64,000 nt of DNA, from positions 1 to 64,000 of the forward strand of contig NZ_SCOT01000011.1 in the NCBI RefSeq assembly GCF_005502465.1, written 5' to 3'. The notes beneath the pieces are model-generated. The model ran no database searches. It saw only the letters and a program-made list of their open reading frames with translations, and was not told the origin of the DNA. The stretch's first letter is position 1. Every line of letters starts with the position of its first letter. Source of the stretch: Sphingopyxis sp. L1A2A (lineage in GTDB: Bacteria; Pseudomonadota; Alphaproteobacteria; Sphingomonadales; Sphingomonadaceae). Below are positions 27,133-36,019 of the stretch, piece after piece. The translations under genes were made by a program, and so were the position numbers.

Positions 27133-27933
27133 ATGACCACCGCACCCGAATTCACCCTTTGCGAACAGCTCATCGTCGCCGCGTCCGAAGCGTGGCGCGG
27201 TAATGGCGAACTCGTCGCGACCGGCATCGGCCCCGCGCCGCGCCTCGCCGCCGGCCTTGCCAAGCTGACGCACACCCCCCAACTGATGATGACCGACGGC
27301 GAGGCGTATCTGGTCGAGGACCCGGTGCCGCTCGGCCCGCGCGGTTACGACGACCTTAAGGCCGCTGGCCACCTCCCCTTCTCGCGCTTTTTCGACGCCG
27401 CGGTGTGGTCGGGCAAACGCCACGCGATGGTGACGCCCAGCCAGATCGACCGCTTCGGGCAGACGAACATCTCCTATCTCGGCGGCACCTACGACCGGCC
27501 AAAGGTCCAAATGCTCGGCGCGCGCGGCTTTCCGGGCAACAGCATCTGCCACATCAATTCGATGTTCATCCCCCAGCACTCGAAGCGCGTCTTCGTCGAG
27601 GGCGAGGTCGATATGGTGTCGAGCGTCGGCTATAATCCCGCGCGGCGGACCCCCGGCGCCAACTTCAGCCGCGTCGACCTGCGGCTGATCGTCACCGATC
27701 TCTGCGTCATGGACTTCGGCGGCACCGACAATGCGATCCGTGTCGTCATGCTCCACCCCGGCGTGACCTTCGAGCAAGTGCAGGAGGCCACCGGCTTCGC
27801 GCTCGAAGCCGCAACCGAGATTAGGGATACCCCCGCGCCGACCGCCGAACAGCTCGCGATCATCGCGCGCCTCGACCCGCACGGTCTTCGCGCGGTCGTG
27901 CTCAAGGACAATCCCGCGGGCAAGAGGAGCTGA
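27133..27933 (+). CDS. ipdB: IpdB-like CoA-transferase-family beta subunit
   Basis: The 266-residue protein (MTTAPEFTLCEQLIVAASEAWRGNGELVATGIGPAPRLAAGLAKLTH) has the beta-subunit CoA-transferase fold. Characteristic segments are MVTPSQIDRFGQTNISYLGGTYDRPKVQMLGARGFPGNS and FVEGEVDMVSSVGY. It follows the alpha subunit and would form the IpdAB heterotetramer that opens the last steroid ring. The length is close to the mycobacterial protein (about 250). The next gene begins three bases after its stop codon, so it is part of the same transcript. Confidence 0.85.
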   Translation: MTTAPEFTLCEQLIVAASEAWRGNGELVATGIGPAPRLAAGLAKLTHTPQLMMTDGEAYLVEDPVPLGPRGYDDLKAAGHLPFSRFFDAAVWSGKRHAMVTPSQIDRFGQTNISYLGGTYDRPKVQMLGARGFPGNSICHINSMFIPQHSKRVFVEGEVDMVSSVGYNPARRTPGANFSRVDLRLIVTDLCVMDFGGTDNAIRVVMLHPGVTFEQVQEATGFALEAATEIRDTPAPTAEQLAIIARLDPHGLRAVVLKDNPAGKRS

Positions 27934-27936
27934 GCC

Positions 27937-28860
27937 ATGACCGATCAGAATGACGGGCTGATCCCGCCGGTCGACGAAACCCCGGTTTACGAGACCGACA
28001 CGCCGGTCCTCTACGAGGCGGCTGACGGCATTGCGTGGGTGACGCTGAACCGCCCGCAATATCACAATGTCCAGAACAGCCAGATGACCTACGCGCTCGA
28101 CGACGCGTTCTTCCGCGCGGTCGACGACGATGCGGTCAAGGTCATCGTGCTGAAATCGGATGCCAAGCATTTCAGCGCCGGTCACGATATCGGTACACCC
28201 GGACGCGACTTTCATTCGCCCGTCAAGCGCCGGCTGATGTGGTACGATCATTCGACCAAGGCGGGCGCCGAAAAGGCCTATGCCCGCGAGCACGAGCAAT
28301 ATCTGGGCATGTGCAAAAGGTGGCGGGATATTCCCAAGCCGACCATCGCGCAGGTCCACGGCGGCTGCATCGCCGGCGGGCTGATGCTCGCCTGGGTATG
28401 CGACCTGATCATCGCCTCGGACGACGCCTTCTTCCAGGACCCGGTGCTGCAGATGGGTTTCCCGGGCCTCGAATATTTTGCGCATTGCCATGAACTCAAT
28501 GTCCGGCTGGCGAAGGAATTTCTGTTCCTCGGCGAGCGGATGAGCGCCGAGCGCGCGCGCGAAGCCGGGATGGTCAACCGCGTCGTGCCGCGCGCCGAGC
28601 TGGCAGGCGAGGTGAAGCGCGTCGCCGAGCGGATCGCGACGCAGCCGCGCCTAGCGCTGCAACTCGCGAAGCAGGCGTGCAACCATATGGAGACACTGGC
28701 GGGCAAGAATGCCGGAATCGATGCGGCGTTCGGCTATCATCACTTCGCCCACGCCAACAATAGCCTCGTCAAGGGCGACTATATCGCCGGGTTCGACGGC
28801 AAGAAGATGGCCGAAGCGAACAAGAAGGACGCCTCCCAGAAAGATCAAGGCGCGAGCTGA
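27937..28860 (+). CDS. Enoyl-CoA hydratase-family protein within the HIP operon
   Basis: The 307-residue crotonase is longer than usual (about 260), with an N-terminal extension of about 25 residues (TDQNDGLIPPVDETPVYETDTPVLYEAAD) and a basic/lysine-rich tail (DGKKMAEANKKDASQK). The core has VTLNRPQYHNVQNSQM, SDAKHFSAGHDIGTPG and QVHGGCIAGGLMLAWVCDLIIASDDAFFQDPVLQMGFPGLEYFAH. It differs clearly from the EchA20-like gene two places downstream. A likely job is hydration of the unsaturated HIP-CoA side chain or a later ring-opened intermediate. Its stop TGA overlaps the next ATG (TGATG), so translation is coupled to ipdC. Confidence 0.85.
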   Translation: MTDQNDGLIPPVDETPVYETDTPVLYEAADGIAWVTLNRPQYHNVQNSQMTYALDDAFFRAVDDDAVKVIVLKSDAKHFSAGHDIGTPGRDFHSPVKRRLMWYDHSTKAGAEKAYAREHEQYLGMCKRWRDIPKPTIAQVHGGCIAGGLMLAWVCDLIIASDDAFFQDPVLQMGFPGLEYFAHCHELNVRLAKEFLFLGERMSAERAREAGMVNRVVPRAELAGEVKRVAERIATQPRLALQLAKQACNHMETLAGKNAGIDAAFGYHHFAHANNSLVKGDYIAGFDGKKMAEANKKDASQKDQGAS

Positions 28861-29939
28861 TGGCCGACCCGCTCGCCACCCTGTTGACCGAACGACTCGG
28901 CTGCCGGTTACCGGTGATCCAGACCGCGATGGGCTGGATCGCGACGCCGGGGCTGGTGATCGCGTCGAGCGAGGCGGGCGCCTTCGGCTTTCTCGCGGGT
29001 GCGGTGATGCAGCCCGCAAAGCTCGAAACCGCGATCCTTGCGGTCAAGGCGGGCACGAACCAGCCCTTCGGCGTCAATTTCCACATGTTCCAGCCGGGTG
29101 CGGCGGAGATCGTCGAGATCATCCTGAAGCACCGCGATCAGGTGCGTGCGGTGAGCTTCGGGCGCGGTCCCGATGCGAAGATGATCGGTCGTTTCAAGGG
29201 CGCGGGCATCCTCTGCGTGCCGACCGTCGGTGCAGTGAAACACGCGCAGAAGATGGTGCAACTGGGAGTCGACATGGTGACGGTGCAGGGCGGCGAAGGC
29301 GGCGGGCATACCGGCTCGGTCGCCTCGACGATCCTGCTCCCGCAGGTGCTCGACAGCGTGACGGTGCCGGTGATCGCCGCGGGCGGTTTCGGCGACGGGC
29401 GCGGGCTCGCGGCGGCGCTAGCCTATGGCGCGGTCGGCATCGCGATGGGCACGCGTTTCCTGATGACGCGCGAAAGCCCGATCCCCGAGATCACCAAGGC
29501 GCGTTATGTCAGTGCGGGCACCGACGACATCCTCGTATCGACCAAGGTCGACGGCCTGCCCCAGCGGATGATCAAGAACGCGCTGCTCGACCGGATCGAG
29601 CGTTCGTCAGGCCTCGGCATCTGGCGCCGCGCGGTCGAGAGCGGGTTTGCGATGAAGCGCCAGACGGGCGCCTCGTTCGCCGAATTGTTCAGGGCCGCGA
29701 AGGGCATGACCAGTCACGGCGGGCTCACCCTGCCGCAGGCGATGATGGCCGCCTCCGCCCCGATGCTGATCCAGAAGGCGGTGGTCGAGGGCGACCCCGA
29801 TCACGGGCTGATGGCGACCGGTCTCGTCGCCGGGCGGCTCGAAGACCTGCCAAGCTGCGCCGACCTCATCGCATCGATCGAGGCCGAGGCGCGCGCACGC
29901 CTCGCCGCCCTTTCCTCTTCTTCGCCAACAGGGGCCTGA
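28860..29939 (+). CDS. ipdC: IpdC-like flavin-dependent oxidoreductase (nitronate monooxygenase family)
   Basis: The 359-residue TIM-barrel flavoprotein has the NMO/IpdC signatures PVIQTAMGWIATPGLVIASSEAGAFGFLAG, VTVQGGEGGGHTGSVAST, PVIAAGGFGDGRGLAAALAYGAVGIAMGTRFL and ATGLVAGRLEDLPSC. Length and motifs match mycobacterial IpdC (about 355) as I recall them. In that pathway IpdC acts on the ring CoA thioester before EchA20 opens ring D. A general nitronate or enoyl-ACP reductase role is much less likely given the neighbours. It overlaps the preceding gene by one base and is four bases from the next. Confidence 0.88.
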   Translation: MADPLATLLTERLGCRLPVIQTAMGWIATPGLVIASSEAGAFGFLAGAVMQPAKLETAILAVKAGTNQPFGVNFHMFQPGAAEIVEIILKHRDQVRAVSFGRGPDAKMIGRFKGAGILCVPTVGAVKHAQKMVQLGVDMVTVQGGEGGGHTGSVASTILLPQVLDSVTVPVIAAGGFGDGRGLAAALAYGAVGIAMGTRFLMTRESPIPEITKARYVSAGTDDILVSTKVDGLPQRMIKNALLDRIERSSGLGIWRRAVESGFAMKRQTGASFAELFRAAKGMTSHGGLTLPQAMMAASAPMLIQKAVVEGDPDHGLMATGLVAGRLEDLPSCADLIASIEAEARARLAALSSSSPTGA

Positions 29940-29942
29940 CCC

Positions 29943-30698
29943 ATGCCGATCCATACCGAGATCAAGGACCGCATCGCCGAGATCGTCTTCGACGTCCCGC
30001 CGGTCAATGCGTTCGACAGCGAAACCTGGAACAGCCTGCCCGCGATCATCCGCGACGCCGGGCAGAACCCCGAGGTCAATGTCGTCCTCATCCGCGCCGC
30101 CGAAAGCGCGCGCGGTTTCTGCGGCGGCGTCGATATCAAGGAGATGCAGGCGCATCCCGAGCGCATCACCCTGCTCAACCGCGGCAATTACCTGACCTTC
30201 AAGGCGGTGCGCGACTGCGAGGTGCCCGTCGTCGTTGCGGTGCATAAATTCGTGATCGGCGGCGGCATCGGTATCTGCGGCGCGTCGGACACGATCATCG
30301 CCGCCGACGACGCCTATTTCTCGCTGCCCGAGGTCGATCGCGGCGCGATGGGCGGCGCCTCGCACCTCTCGCGCATGCTGCCGCTGCACAAGGTCCGCGC
30401 GGCCTTCTTCACCGGCGGCGACATCCCGGTCGCGGAAGCCTATCGGCTCGGCGCGGTCGAGAAGGTCGTGCCGCGCGAGGCGCTCGTCGAGGAAGCGCGG
30501 GCCTTCGCCAGCGTCATCGCGGGGAAGTCGCGCAAGGCGCTGGTGATCGCGAAGGAGGCGCTGAACGGCCTCGAAGCGCGCGACGTCGATCGCGGCTATC
30601 GCTGGGAGCAGGGCTTCACGCTCGAAATGTATATGCACGAAGACAGCCAGAAATCGCGCGACGCGTTCGTCGAGACGGGCAAGGCGGCCGAATTCTGA
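29943..30698 (+). CDS. echA20: EchA20-like ring-D hydrolase (crotonase family)
   Basis: The 251-residue crotonase matches recalled EchA20 features almost block by block: the PPVNAFDSETW start, ARGFCGGVDIKEMQ, VVVAVHKFVIGGGIGICGASDTIIA, FSLPEVDRGAMGGASHLSRMLP, IAKEALNGLE and GYRWEQGFTLEM. EchA20 hydrolyses a C-C bond in ring D of HIEC-CoA. The Glu in LPEVDRGA lies where crotonases keep a catalytic acid. The gene sits between ipdC and an acyl-CoA dehydrogenase, and its stop overlaps the next ATG (TGATG). Confidence 0.88.
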   Translation: MPIHTEIKDRIAEIVFDVPPVNAFDSETWNSLPAIIRDAGQNPEVNVVLIRAAESARGFCGGVDIKEMQAHPERITLLNRGNYLTFKAVRDCEVPVVVAVHKFVIGGGIGICGASDTIIAADDAYFSLPEVDRGAMGGASHLSRMLPLHKVRAAFFTGGDIPVAEAYRLGAVEKVVPREALVEEARAFASVIAGKSRKALVIAKEALNGLEARDVDRGYRWEQGFTLEMYMHEDSQKSRDAFVETGKAAEF

Positions 30699-31849
30699 TG
30701 GATCTCGCCTACACCCCCGAACAACAGGATTTCCGCGCCGAAGTGCGCGCGTGGATGGAAGCGAACGTCCCCAAGGAACCGCTCGTCACCTTGGAGCGCG
30801 AACACGGCTATCACCAGCATGTCGAATGGGAGCGGAGGCTCGCCAGCGGCAACTGGGGCATGGTGACCTGGCCCGAGGCCTATGGCGGGCGCGGGCTCGA
30901 CCTGATCCAGTGGCTGATTTTCGAAGAGGAATATTACCGCACCGGCGCGCCGCTGCGCGTCAATCAGAACGGCATCTTCCTGCTCGGCCCCACGGTGATG
31001 GAGTTCGGCACCGACGAACAGAAGGCGCGCTTCCTGACCCCGATGGCGAAGGGCGAGGTGATCTGGGCGCAGGCATGGTCCGAGCCCAATGCCGGGTCGG
31101 ACATGGCCGCGATCACATCGAAGGCGATCCGCGACGGCGACCACTATGTGATCTCGGGCCAGAAAACCTGGTCGAGCCGCGCGAGCTTTGCCGACTGGGG
31201 TTTCGGGCTGTTCCGCACCGACCCGGACTCGAAGCGCCACAAGGGCCTCAGCTTCATCCTGTTCGATTTGAACGCACCTGGCGTCACGCGCCGCCCGATC
31301 CGCCAGCTTCACGGCGATCCGGGTTTTGCCGAGCTGTTCTTCGACGAAGTGCGCGTGCCGGTCGAGAACCGCATCGCGGGCGAAGGCGAAGGCTGGAACG
31401 TCGCGATGGCGACCGCGGGCTTCGAGCGCGGGCTGATGCTGCGCTCGCCTGCGCGTTTTCAGGCGGCCGCCGCGCGGCTCGTGGCGCTCTTTCGCGAGCA
31501 TGAAACCAAGGTCGCGCCCGCCGCGCGCGAACAGGTGATGCAGGCGTGGATGGACGCGCAAGCCTATGCCTACAACACCTATGCCGTTGCGTCGAAGATC
31601 ATGGCAGGCGGACATATCGGCGCCGAGGCGAGCCTCAACAAGATCTTCTGGTCCGAACTCGACCGCGCCGCGCACCGCACCGCGATGCAGCTCCTCGGCG
31701 CCTCGGCCGAACTGCGTCACCTCGACGGCGGCGCGCTCAACATGTGGCTCGAAGGCTATATCTTCTCGCTCTCGGGCCCGATCTACGCCGGGTCGAACGA
31801 GATCCAGCGCAACATCATCGCCGAGCGGCTGCTCGGCCTGCCAAGGTAA
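30698..31849 (+). CDS. Acyl-CoA dehydrogenase, long subunit of pair 1
   Basis: The 383-residue protein has ACAD features: MVTWPEAYGGRGLD, the FAD/substrate segment AQAWSEPNAGSDMAAITSKA, ISGQKTWSSRA, FFDEVRVPVENRIAGEGEGW and the C-terminal IYAGSNEIQRNIIAERLLGLP that binds FAD of the partner. Only six bases separate it from a shorter ACAD gene. Such adjacent long/short pairs form the alpha2beta2 acyl-CoA dehydrogenases typical of steroid catabolism. In the HIP pathway this pair is the best candidate for the IpdE1-IpdE2 step on the ring-opened dioate, though assignment against pair 2 is by position and likeness only. Confidence 0.85.
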   Translation: MDLAYTPEQQDFRAEVRAWMEANVPKEPLVTLEREHGYHQHVEWERRLASGNWGMVTWPEAYGGRGLDLIQWLIFEEEYYRTGAPLRVNQNGIFLLGPTVMEFGTDEQKARFLTPMAKGEVIWAQAWSEPNAGSDMAAITSKAIRDGDHYVISGQKTWSSRASFADWGFGLFRTDPDSKRHKGLSFILFDLNAPGVTRRPIRQLHGDPGFAELFFDEVRVPVENRIAGEGEGWNVAMATAGFERGLMLRSPARFQAAAARLVALFREHETKVAPAAREQVMQAWMDAQAYAYNTYAVASKIMAGGHIGAEASLNKIFWSELDRAAHRTAMQLLGASAELRHLDGGALNMWLEGYIFSLSGPIYAGSNEIQRNIIAERLLGLPR

Positions 31850-31855
31850 GCGGCC

Positions 31856-32869
31856 ATGGACTTCATAATCACCGAAGATCAGGCGACGCTCACGACAGGC
31901 GTGCGGGACTATCTGGCGGACGTCCACACACCCGAACTGCTGCGCGCGCTCGACACCAGCGACAGCCGCCGCTCGGCCGACGTCTGGCAGGGGCTCGTCG
32001 AAATGGGCCTGCCCGGCCTGCTCGTTCCCGAGGAACAGGGCGGGCTCGGCCTGTCGCTGCTCGATGCAGTGCTGATCGCCGCCGAACTCGGCCGCGCCGG
32101 GGTCGCCGAGCCGATTGCCGACACCGCGCTCGTCGCCGCGCCGCTGCTCGCGAAGGCAGACGGGCAGGACGCGCTCCTCACTGCGATTGCCGCGGGTGAA
32201 GCGAAGGTCGCGCTCCAGCATCCGGCCAATCCGTGGGTCGCCGACCTCGATGGCGCGAGCCACCTCTTGTCGGTCAACGACGGCGCGCTGCTGCTCGCCG
32301 ACCATAGCGGCACGGCTAAATTGCTCGACAGCGTCGATCCGCTCCGCCGCCTCTATGCACCCGTCGCCCCATCGGGCACCGGGGTCGGCCCGGCCGACGC
32401 GCTGCTCGACCATGCCGCGCTGATCGCCGCCGCGCAGCTCGTCGGCCTTGCTGATGCGATGCTCGAACAGGCGACCGATTATGCGAAGAACCGCAGCCAG
32501 TTCGGCCAGCCGATCGGCAGCTTTCAGGCGGTCAAGCATCATCTCGCGACCGCGGTCGTAAAAATCGAATTCGCCAAGCCCGTAATCCAGCGCGCCGCCG
32601 TCGCGCTCGCCGAGGGGGCCGCCAGCGCCTCCGTCCATGTCAGCCACGCCAAGCTAGCCGCCGCCGACGCCGCCTGGGCGATGGGCGAGACCGCGATCCA
32701 GACGCACGGCGCAATGGGCTATACCTATGAAGTCGACCTGCATTTCTGGATGAAGCGCGCCTGGGCGCTCGCCGGCGCATGGGGCGACCGCGCCTTCCAT
32801 CTTGGCCGCATCGACGCCGCCGTTATCAGCGGCGCGCTGCCGATCGGCCCCGGCCACAGCTTCGCATAA
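31856..32869 (+). CDS. Acyl-CoA dehydrogenase, short subunit of pair 1
   Basis: The 337-residue ACAD lacks the long central beta-domain motifs seen in its neighbour. The AWSEPNAGSD-type FAD segment is replaced by a run around AGEAKVALQHPANPWVADLDGA. It keeps the C-terminal helical half: YAKNRSQFGQPIGSFQAVKHHLA, QTHGAMGYTYEVDLHFWMKRAW. It probably cannot act alone and would complement the 383-residue subunit in a heterotetramer. The ATG at 31856 overlaps nothing and is preceded by AAGG. The next gene (thiolase) follows after 12 bases. Confidence 0.83.
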   Translation: MDFIITEDQATLTTGVRDYLADVHTPELLRALDTSDSRRSADVWQGLVEMGLPGLLVPEEQGGLGLSLLDAVLIAAELGRAGVAEPIADTALVAAPLLAKADGQDALLTAIAAGEAKVALQHPANPWVADLDGASHLLSVNDGALLLADHSGTAKLLDSVDPLRRLYAPVAPSGTGVGPADALLDHAALIAAAQLVGLADAMLEQATDYAKNRSQFGQPIGSFQAVKHHLATAVVKIEFAKPVIQRAAVALAEGAASASVHVSHAKLAAADAAWAMGETAIQTHGAMGYTYEVDLHFWMKRAWALAGAWGDRAFHLGRIDAAVISGALPIGPGHSFA

Positions 32870-32881
32870 GGACAATCATCA

Positions 32882-34033
32882 ATGGCTGAAGCCTATATCA
32901 TCGACGCCGTCCGCACCCCGATCGGGCGCAAGAAGGGCAGCCTCGCCGCCGTCCACCCCGCCGATCTCGCCGCGCACCCGATCAAGGCGCTGGTCGAACG
33001 CACCGGCATCGACGCGGGTCTCGTCGACGACGTCGTCTGGGGCTGCTGCGACACGATCGGACCGCAGGCGGGCGACATTGGCCGCACCGCGTGGCTGGTC
33101 GCGGGGCTTCCCGAACATGTCCCCGGCACGACGATCGACCGCCAGTGCGGCTCGTCGCAGCAGGCGGTGCATTTCGCCGCGCAGGGCGTGATGAGCGGGA
33201 CGCAGGATCTTGTGGTCGCGGGCGGCAGCCAGGCGATGAATGCGATCCCCATTTCGGCGGCGATGTACGCGGGGCAGGCCTATGGCTTCGACAGCCCCTT
33301 CATCGGGGCGAAGGGCTGGGACGCGCGCTACGGCACGCAAGAAATCAACCAGATCAAGTCGGCCGAGATGATCGCCAGTAAATGGCAGATCAGCCGCGCG
33401 GCGATGGAGGAATTCGCCACCGAATCGCACCGCCGCGCGCAGGCCGCGATCGACAATGGCTGGTTCAAAAACGAGATCGCGCCGTTCGAGCGCCTCGAAC
33501 AGGACGAAACCGTCCGCCCCCAAACGACCGCCGAAGGGCTCGCGACGCTGAAGACCGTGAACGAGGGCGGCGTGATCACCGCGGGCATCGCCAGCCAGAA
33601 TTGCGACGGCGCCGCCGCGCTGCTGATCGCGAGCGAGGGCGCGGTGAAGGTGCATGGCCTGAAACCCCGCGCACGCATCCACCACCTGTCGGTCCGCGCC
33701 GACAATCCGGTCTGGATGCTCACCGGCCCGATCCCCGCGACGAAATATGCGCTCGAAAAGGCGGGCATGACGGTGGGCGACATCGACCTGTTCGAATGCA
33801 ACGAGGCCTTTGCGAGCGTGCCGATGGCGTGGATGCAGGAACTCGGCATCAGCCATGAAAAGGTCAATGTGCAGGGGGGCGCGATCGCGCTCGGTCACCC
33901 GATCGGCGCCACCGGCGCGCGGCTGATGACCACGCTGCTCGGCGCGCTCGAACGCACCGGCGGCCGTTATGGCCTCCAGACCATGTGCGAGGGCGGCGGT
34001 CAGGCCAACGTCACCATCATCGAAAGGCTTTGA
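32882..34033 (+). CDS. fadA6: FadA6-like thiolase
   Basis: The 383-residue thiolase has the acyl-accepting Cys89 in TTIDRQCGSSQQAVHFAAQGVM, NEAFASVPMAWM, the His motif GGAIALGHPIGATGARL near residue 340, and the second Cys in QTMCEGGGQANVTIIERL near residue 369. The sequence is very close to what I recall of mycobacterial FadA6 (AEAYVIDAVRT, VDRQCGSSQQA, LQTMCEGGG). FadA6 performs thiolysis during degradation of the HIP side chain or the ring-opened dioate CoA ester. It lies between the two acyl-CoA dehydrogenase pairs in the same operon. Confidence 0.9.
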   Translation: MAEAYIIDAVRTPIGRKKGSLAAVHPADLAAHPIKALVERTGIDAGLVDDVVWGCCDTIGPQAGDIGRTAWLVAGLPEHVPGTTIDRQCGSSQQAVHFAAQGVMSGTQDLVVAGGSQAMNAIPISAAMYAGQAYGFDSPFIGAKGWDARYGTQEINQIKSAEMIASKWQISRAAMEEFATESHRRAQAAIDNGWFKNEIAPFERLEQDETVRPQTTAEGLATLKTVNEGGVITAGIASQNCDGAAALLIASEGAVKVHGLKPRARIHHLSVRADNPVWMLTGPIPATKYALEKAGMTVGDIDLFECNEAFASVPMAWMQELGISHEKVNVQGGAIALGHPIGATGARLMTTLLGALERTGGRYGLQTMCEGGGQANVTIIERL

Positions 34034-34038
34034 GACCA

Positions 34039-34941
34039 ATGGGCATCTGCGACGCACGGACCGTCATCATCACCGGCGCGGGGCGCGGGCTGGGGCGCTC
34101 TTACGCCCTCGCCTTTGCTGCCGAGGGCGCCAATGTTGTCGTCAACGACATCGGCACCAGCCTCGCGGGCGAGGGTCGCGACACCTCAGCAGCGGATAAC
34201 GTCGTCGCCGAGATCAAGGCCGCGGGCGGCAACGCGGTCGCCAATTATGAGGACATCACCGACTGGGACGCTGCCAAGCGCATCGTCGACGCCGCGGTCG
34301 CGGCGTTCGGCGACCTGCATGTCGTCGTCAACAATGCCGGGATCGTCCGCGACCGCATGTTCGTCTCCGCCACGCCCGAAGAATGGGATGCAACGATGCA
34401 CGTCCATCTGCGCGGCCATTTCTGCGTCAGCCGCCATGCGGTCGATTACTGGCGCGCGCAGCAGAAAGCGGGCAATCCCGTCGACGGCCGTATCATCAAC
34501 ACCACCAGCGGCGCGGGGCTGCAGGGTTCGATCGCGCAGGCGGCCTATTCGACCGCGAAAGGCGGCATCGCCGCGCTGACCCTCGTGCAGGCGGCTGAAC
34601 TCGGTCGTTATGGCATCACCGCCAACGCCCTCGCCCCCGCGGCGCGCACGCGGATGACCGAGGGCGCCTTTGCCGACAAGATGGCGGCGGTCGAAAGTGG
34701 TTTCGACGCGCAAGACCCCGACAATATTGCGCCCACGGTCGTGTGGCTCGGTTCCGGACAGTCGAAACATGTTACGGGCTGCGTCTTCGAACTCGAAGGC
34801 GGCCGCATCACAATCGAGGATGGCTGGAGGCTCGGCCCTACCGTCGACAGGCAGGCCAAATGGACGCCCGCCGATGTTGGCCCTGCGGTCGACGAACTGA
34901 TCGCGGTCCGCAGCGAACCGCGCAAGGTCTGGGGCAGCTAG
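34039..34941 (+). CDS. MFE-2-type SDR, 3-hydroxyacyl-CoA dehydrogenase
   Basis: The 300-residue protein has the long SDR form seen in the dehydrogenase domain of peroxisomal multifunctional enzyme 2: VIITGAGRGLGRSYALAFAAEGANVVVNDIG, then an insertion GEGRDTSAADNVVAEIKAAGG, VVNNAGIVRDRMF, the catalytic NTTSGAG Ser, and YSTAK. These enzymes oxidise (3R)-hydroxyacyl-CoA. In this operon it would complete the beta-oxidation turn of the HIP-CoA propionate side chain between a hydratase and the FadA6-like thiolase, which ends five bases upstream. The start ATG at 34039 is preceded by GAGA. Confidence 0.85.
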   Translation: MGICDARTVIITGAGRGLGRSYALAFAAEGANVVVNDIGTSLAGEGRDTSAADNVVAEIKAAGGNAVANYEDITDWDAAKRIVDAAVAAFGDLHVVVNNAGIVRDRMFVSATPEEWDATMHVHLRGHFCVSRHAVDYWRAQQKAGNPVDGRIINTTSGAGLQGSIAQAAYSTAKGGIAALTLVQAAELGRYGITANALAPAARTRMTEGAFADKMAAVESGFDAQDPDNIAPTVVWLGSGQSKHVTGCVFELEGGRITIEDGWRLGPTVDRQAKWTPADVGPAVDELIAVRSEPRKVWGS

Positions 34942-34942
34942 G

Positions 34943-36019
34943 ATGCATTTCGCCTTCACCGACGAGCAGGGGATGATCGCAGAGACGGCGAAAACATTCT
35001 TCGCGGAGAATGCGACGAGCGAGCGCACGCGCACCGCGATGGCCGACACGGGCGTCGACAAGCTGCTTTGGCAGACTTTTGCCGCCGAACTCGGACTCGC
35101 CGGCGTCGCGATTCCCGAGGTGTTAGGCGGTGTCGGGCTCGGCATGGTCGAGCTTGCCATCTTGGCTGAGGAAGCGGGGCGGCATACCGCGGCATTGCCC
35201 CTGCTCGCCAGCCTCGCGCTTGCCGCCCCCGCGATTCTCGCTGGCGGCAGCGACGAACAGAAAGCACACTTGCTCCCCCGCCTTGCGTCGGGCGAGCTGA
35301 TTGCAAGCTTCGCGGCTGTGAACAGCGACGGAACGCCCGGTGCCATGTTCAGCGACGGGACGCTCACCGGGGCTGCGCTCCATGTTCCGCACGGTGCCAG
35401 CGCAGACCTGTTCGTGGTGGCGACCAACAATGGCGTTGCGATCATCGAACGCGGAGCGCCCGGGCTTGGCATTACCCCGCTGACCAGCATGGATCAGACG
35501 CGACCCTATGCGCGGCTCGATTTCGGCGGCGTGGCGGCGGAGGCGCTTGCCAACCCCCGCGAGGCGGCGAACGCGGCCTTCACCACCGGCTGGCTCGCCA
35601 TCGCCGCCGATGCGCTGGGCGGGGCGCAGGCCTGCCTCGACCACACGGTCGCCTATGCGCAGGAGCGCGTCCAGTTCGGCCGCTCGATCGGCAGTTTCCA
35701 GGCGGTCAAGCACCGGCTGGCGGACATGATGATCGCGATCGAACAGGCGCGATCGGCGGTTTATTGGGCCGCGTGCGCGATCGACGAAGAATCGGACGAA
35801 GCCCCGTTCGCGGTCCACGCCGCCAAGGCCTTCGCCTGCGACACCTACACCCATTGCGCGGGCGAGATGATCCAGCTCCACGGCGGGATCGGCTTCACCT
35901 GGGAGCATGACGCGCATCTCTATTTCAAGCGTGCACGCAGCAACGCAAGCCTGCTCGGTACCCCCGACTGGCACCGCGAACAGGTGGCAGGACTTGCCGG
36001 ATTGGACGAAGCCGCATGA
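34943..36019 (+). CDS. Acyl-CoA dehydrogenase, short subunit of pair 2
   Basis: The 358-residue ACAD starts at ATG 34943, one base after the previous stop codon. It has AELGLAGVAIPEVLGGVGLGMVELAILAEEAGRH, and YAQERVQFGRSIGSFQAVKHRLADM, then LHGGIGFTWEHDAHLYFKRA. Like the short subunit of pair 1, it lacks the clear YSEPGAGSD-type FAD segment. Its last four bases overlap the start of the FadE30-like gene (ATGA), so the two subunits would be made in equal amounts and probably form one alpha2beta2 enzyme acting on the side chain of HIP-CoA. Confidence 0.85.
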   Translation: MHFAFTDEQGMIAETAKTFFAENATSERTRTAMADTGVDKLLWQTFAAELGLAGVAIPEVLGGVGLGMVELAILAEEAGRHTAALPLLASLALAAPAILAGGSDEQKAHLLPRLASGELIASFAAVNSDGTPGAMFSDGTLTGAALHVPHGASADLFVVATNNGVAIIERGAPGLGITPLTSMDQTRPYARLDFGGVAAEALANPREAANAAFTTGWLAIAADALGGAQACLDHTVAYAQERVQFGRSIGSFQAVKHRLADMMIAIEQARSAVYWAACAIDEESDEAPFAVHAAKAFACDTYTHCAGEMIQLHGGIGFTWEHDAHLYFKRARSNASLLGTPDWHREQVAGLAGLDEAA

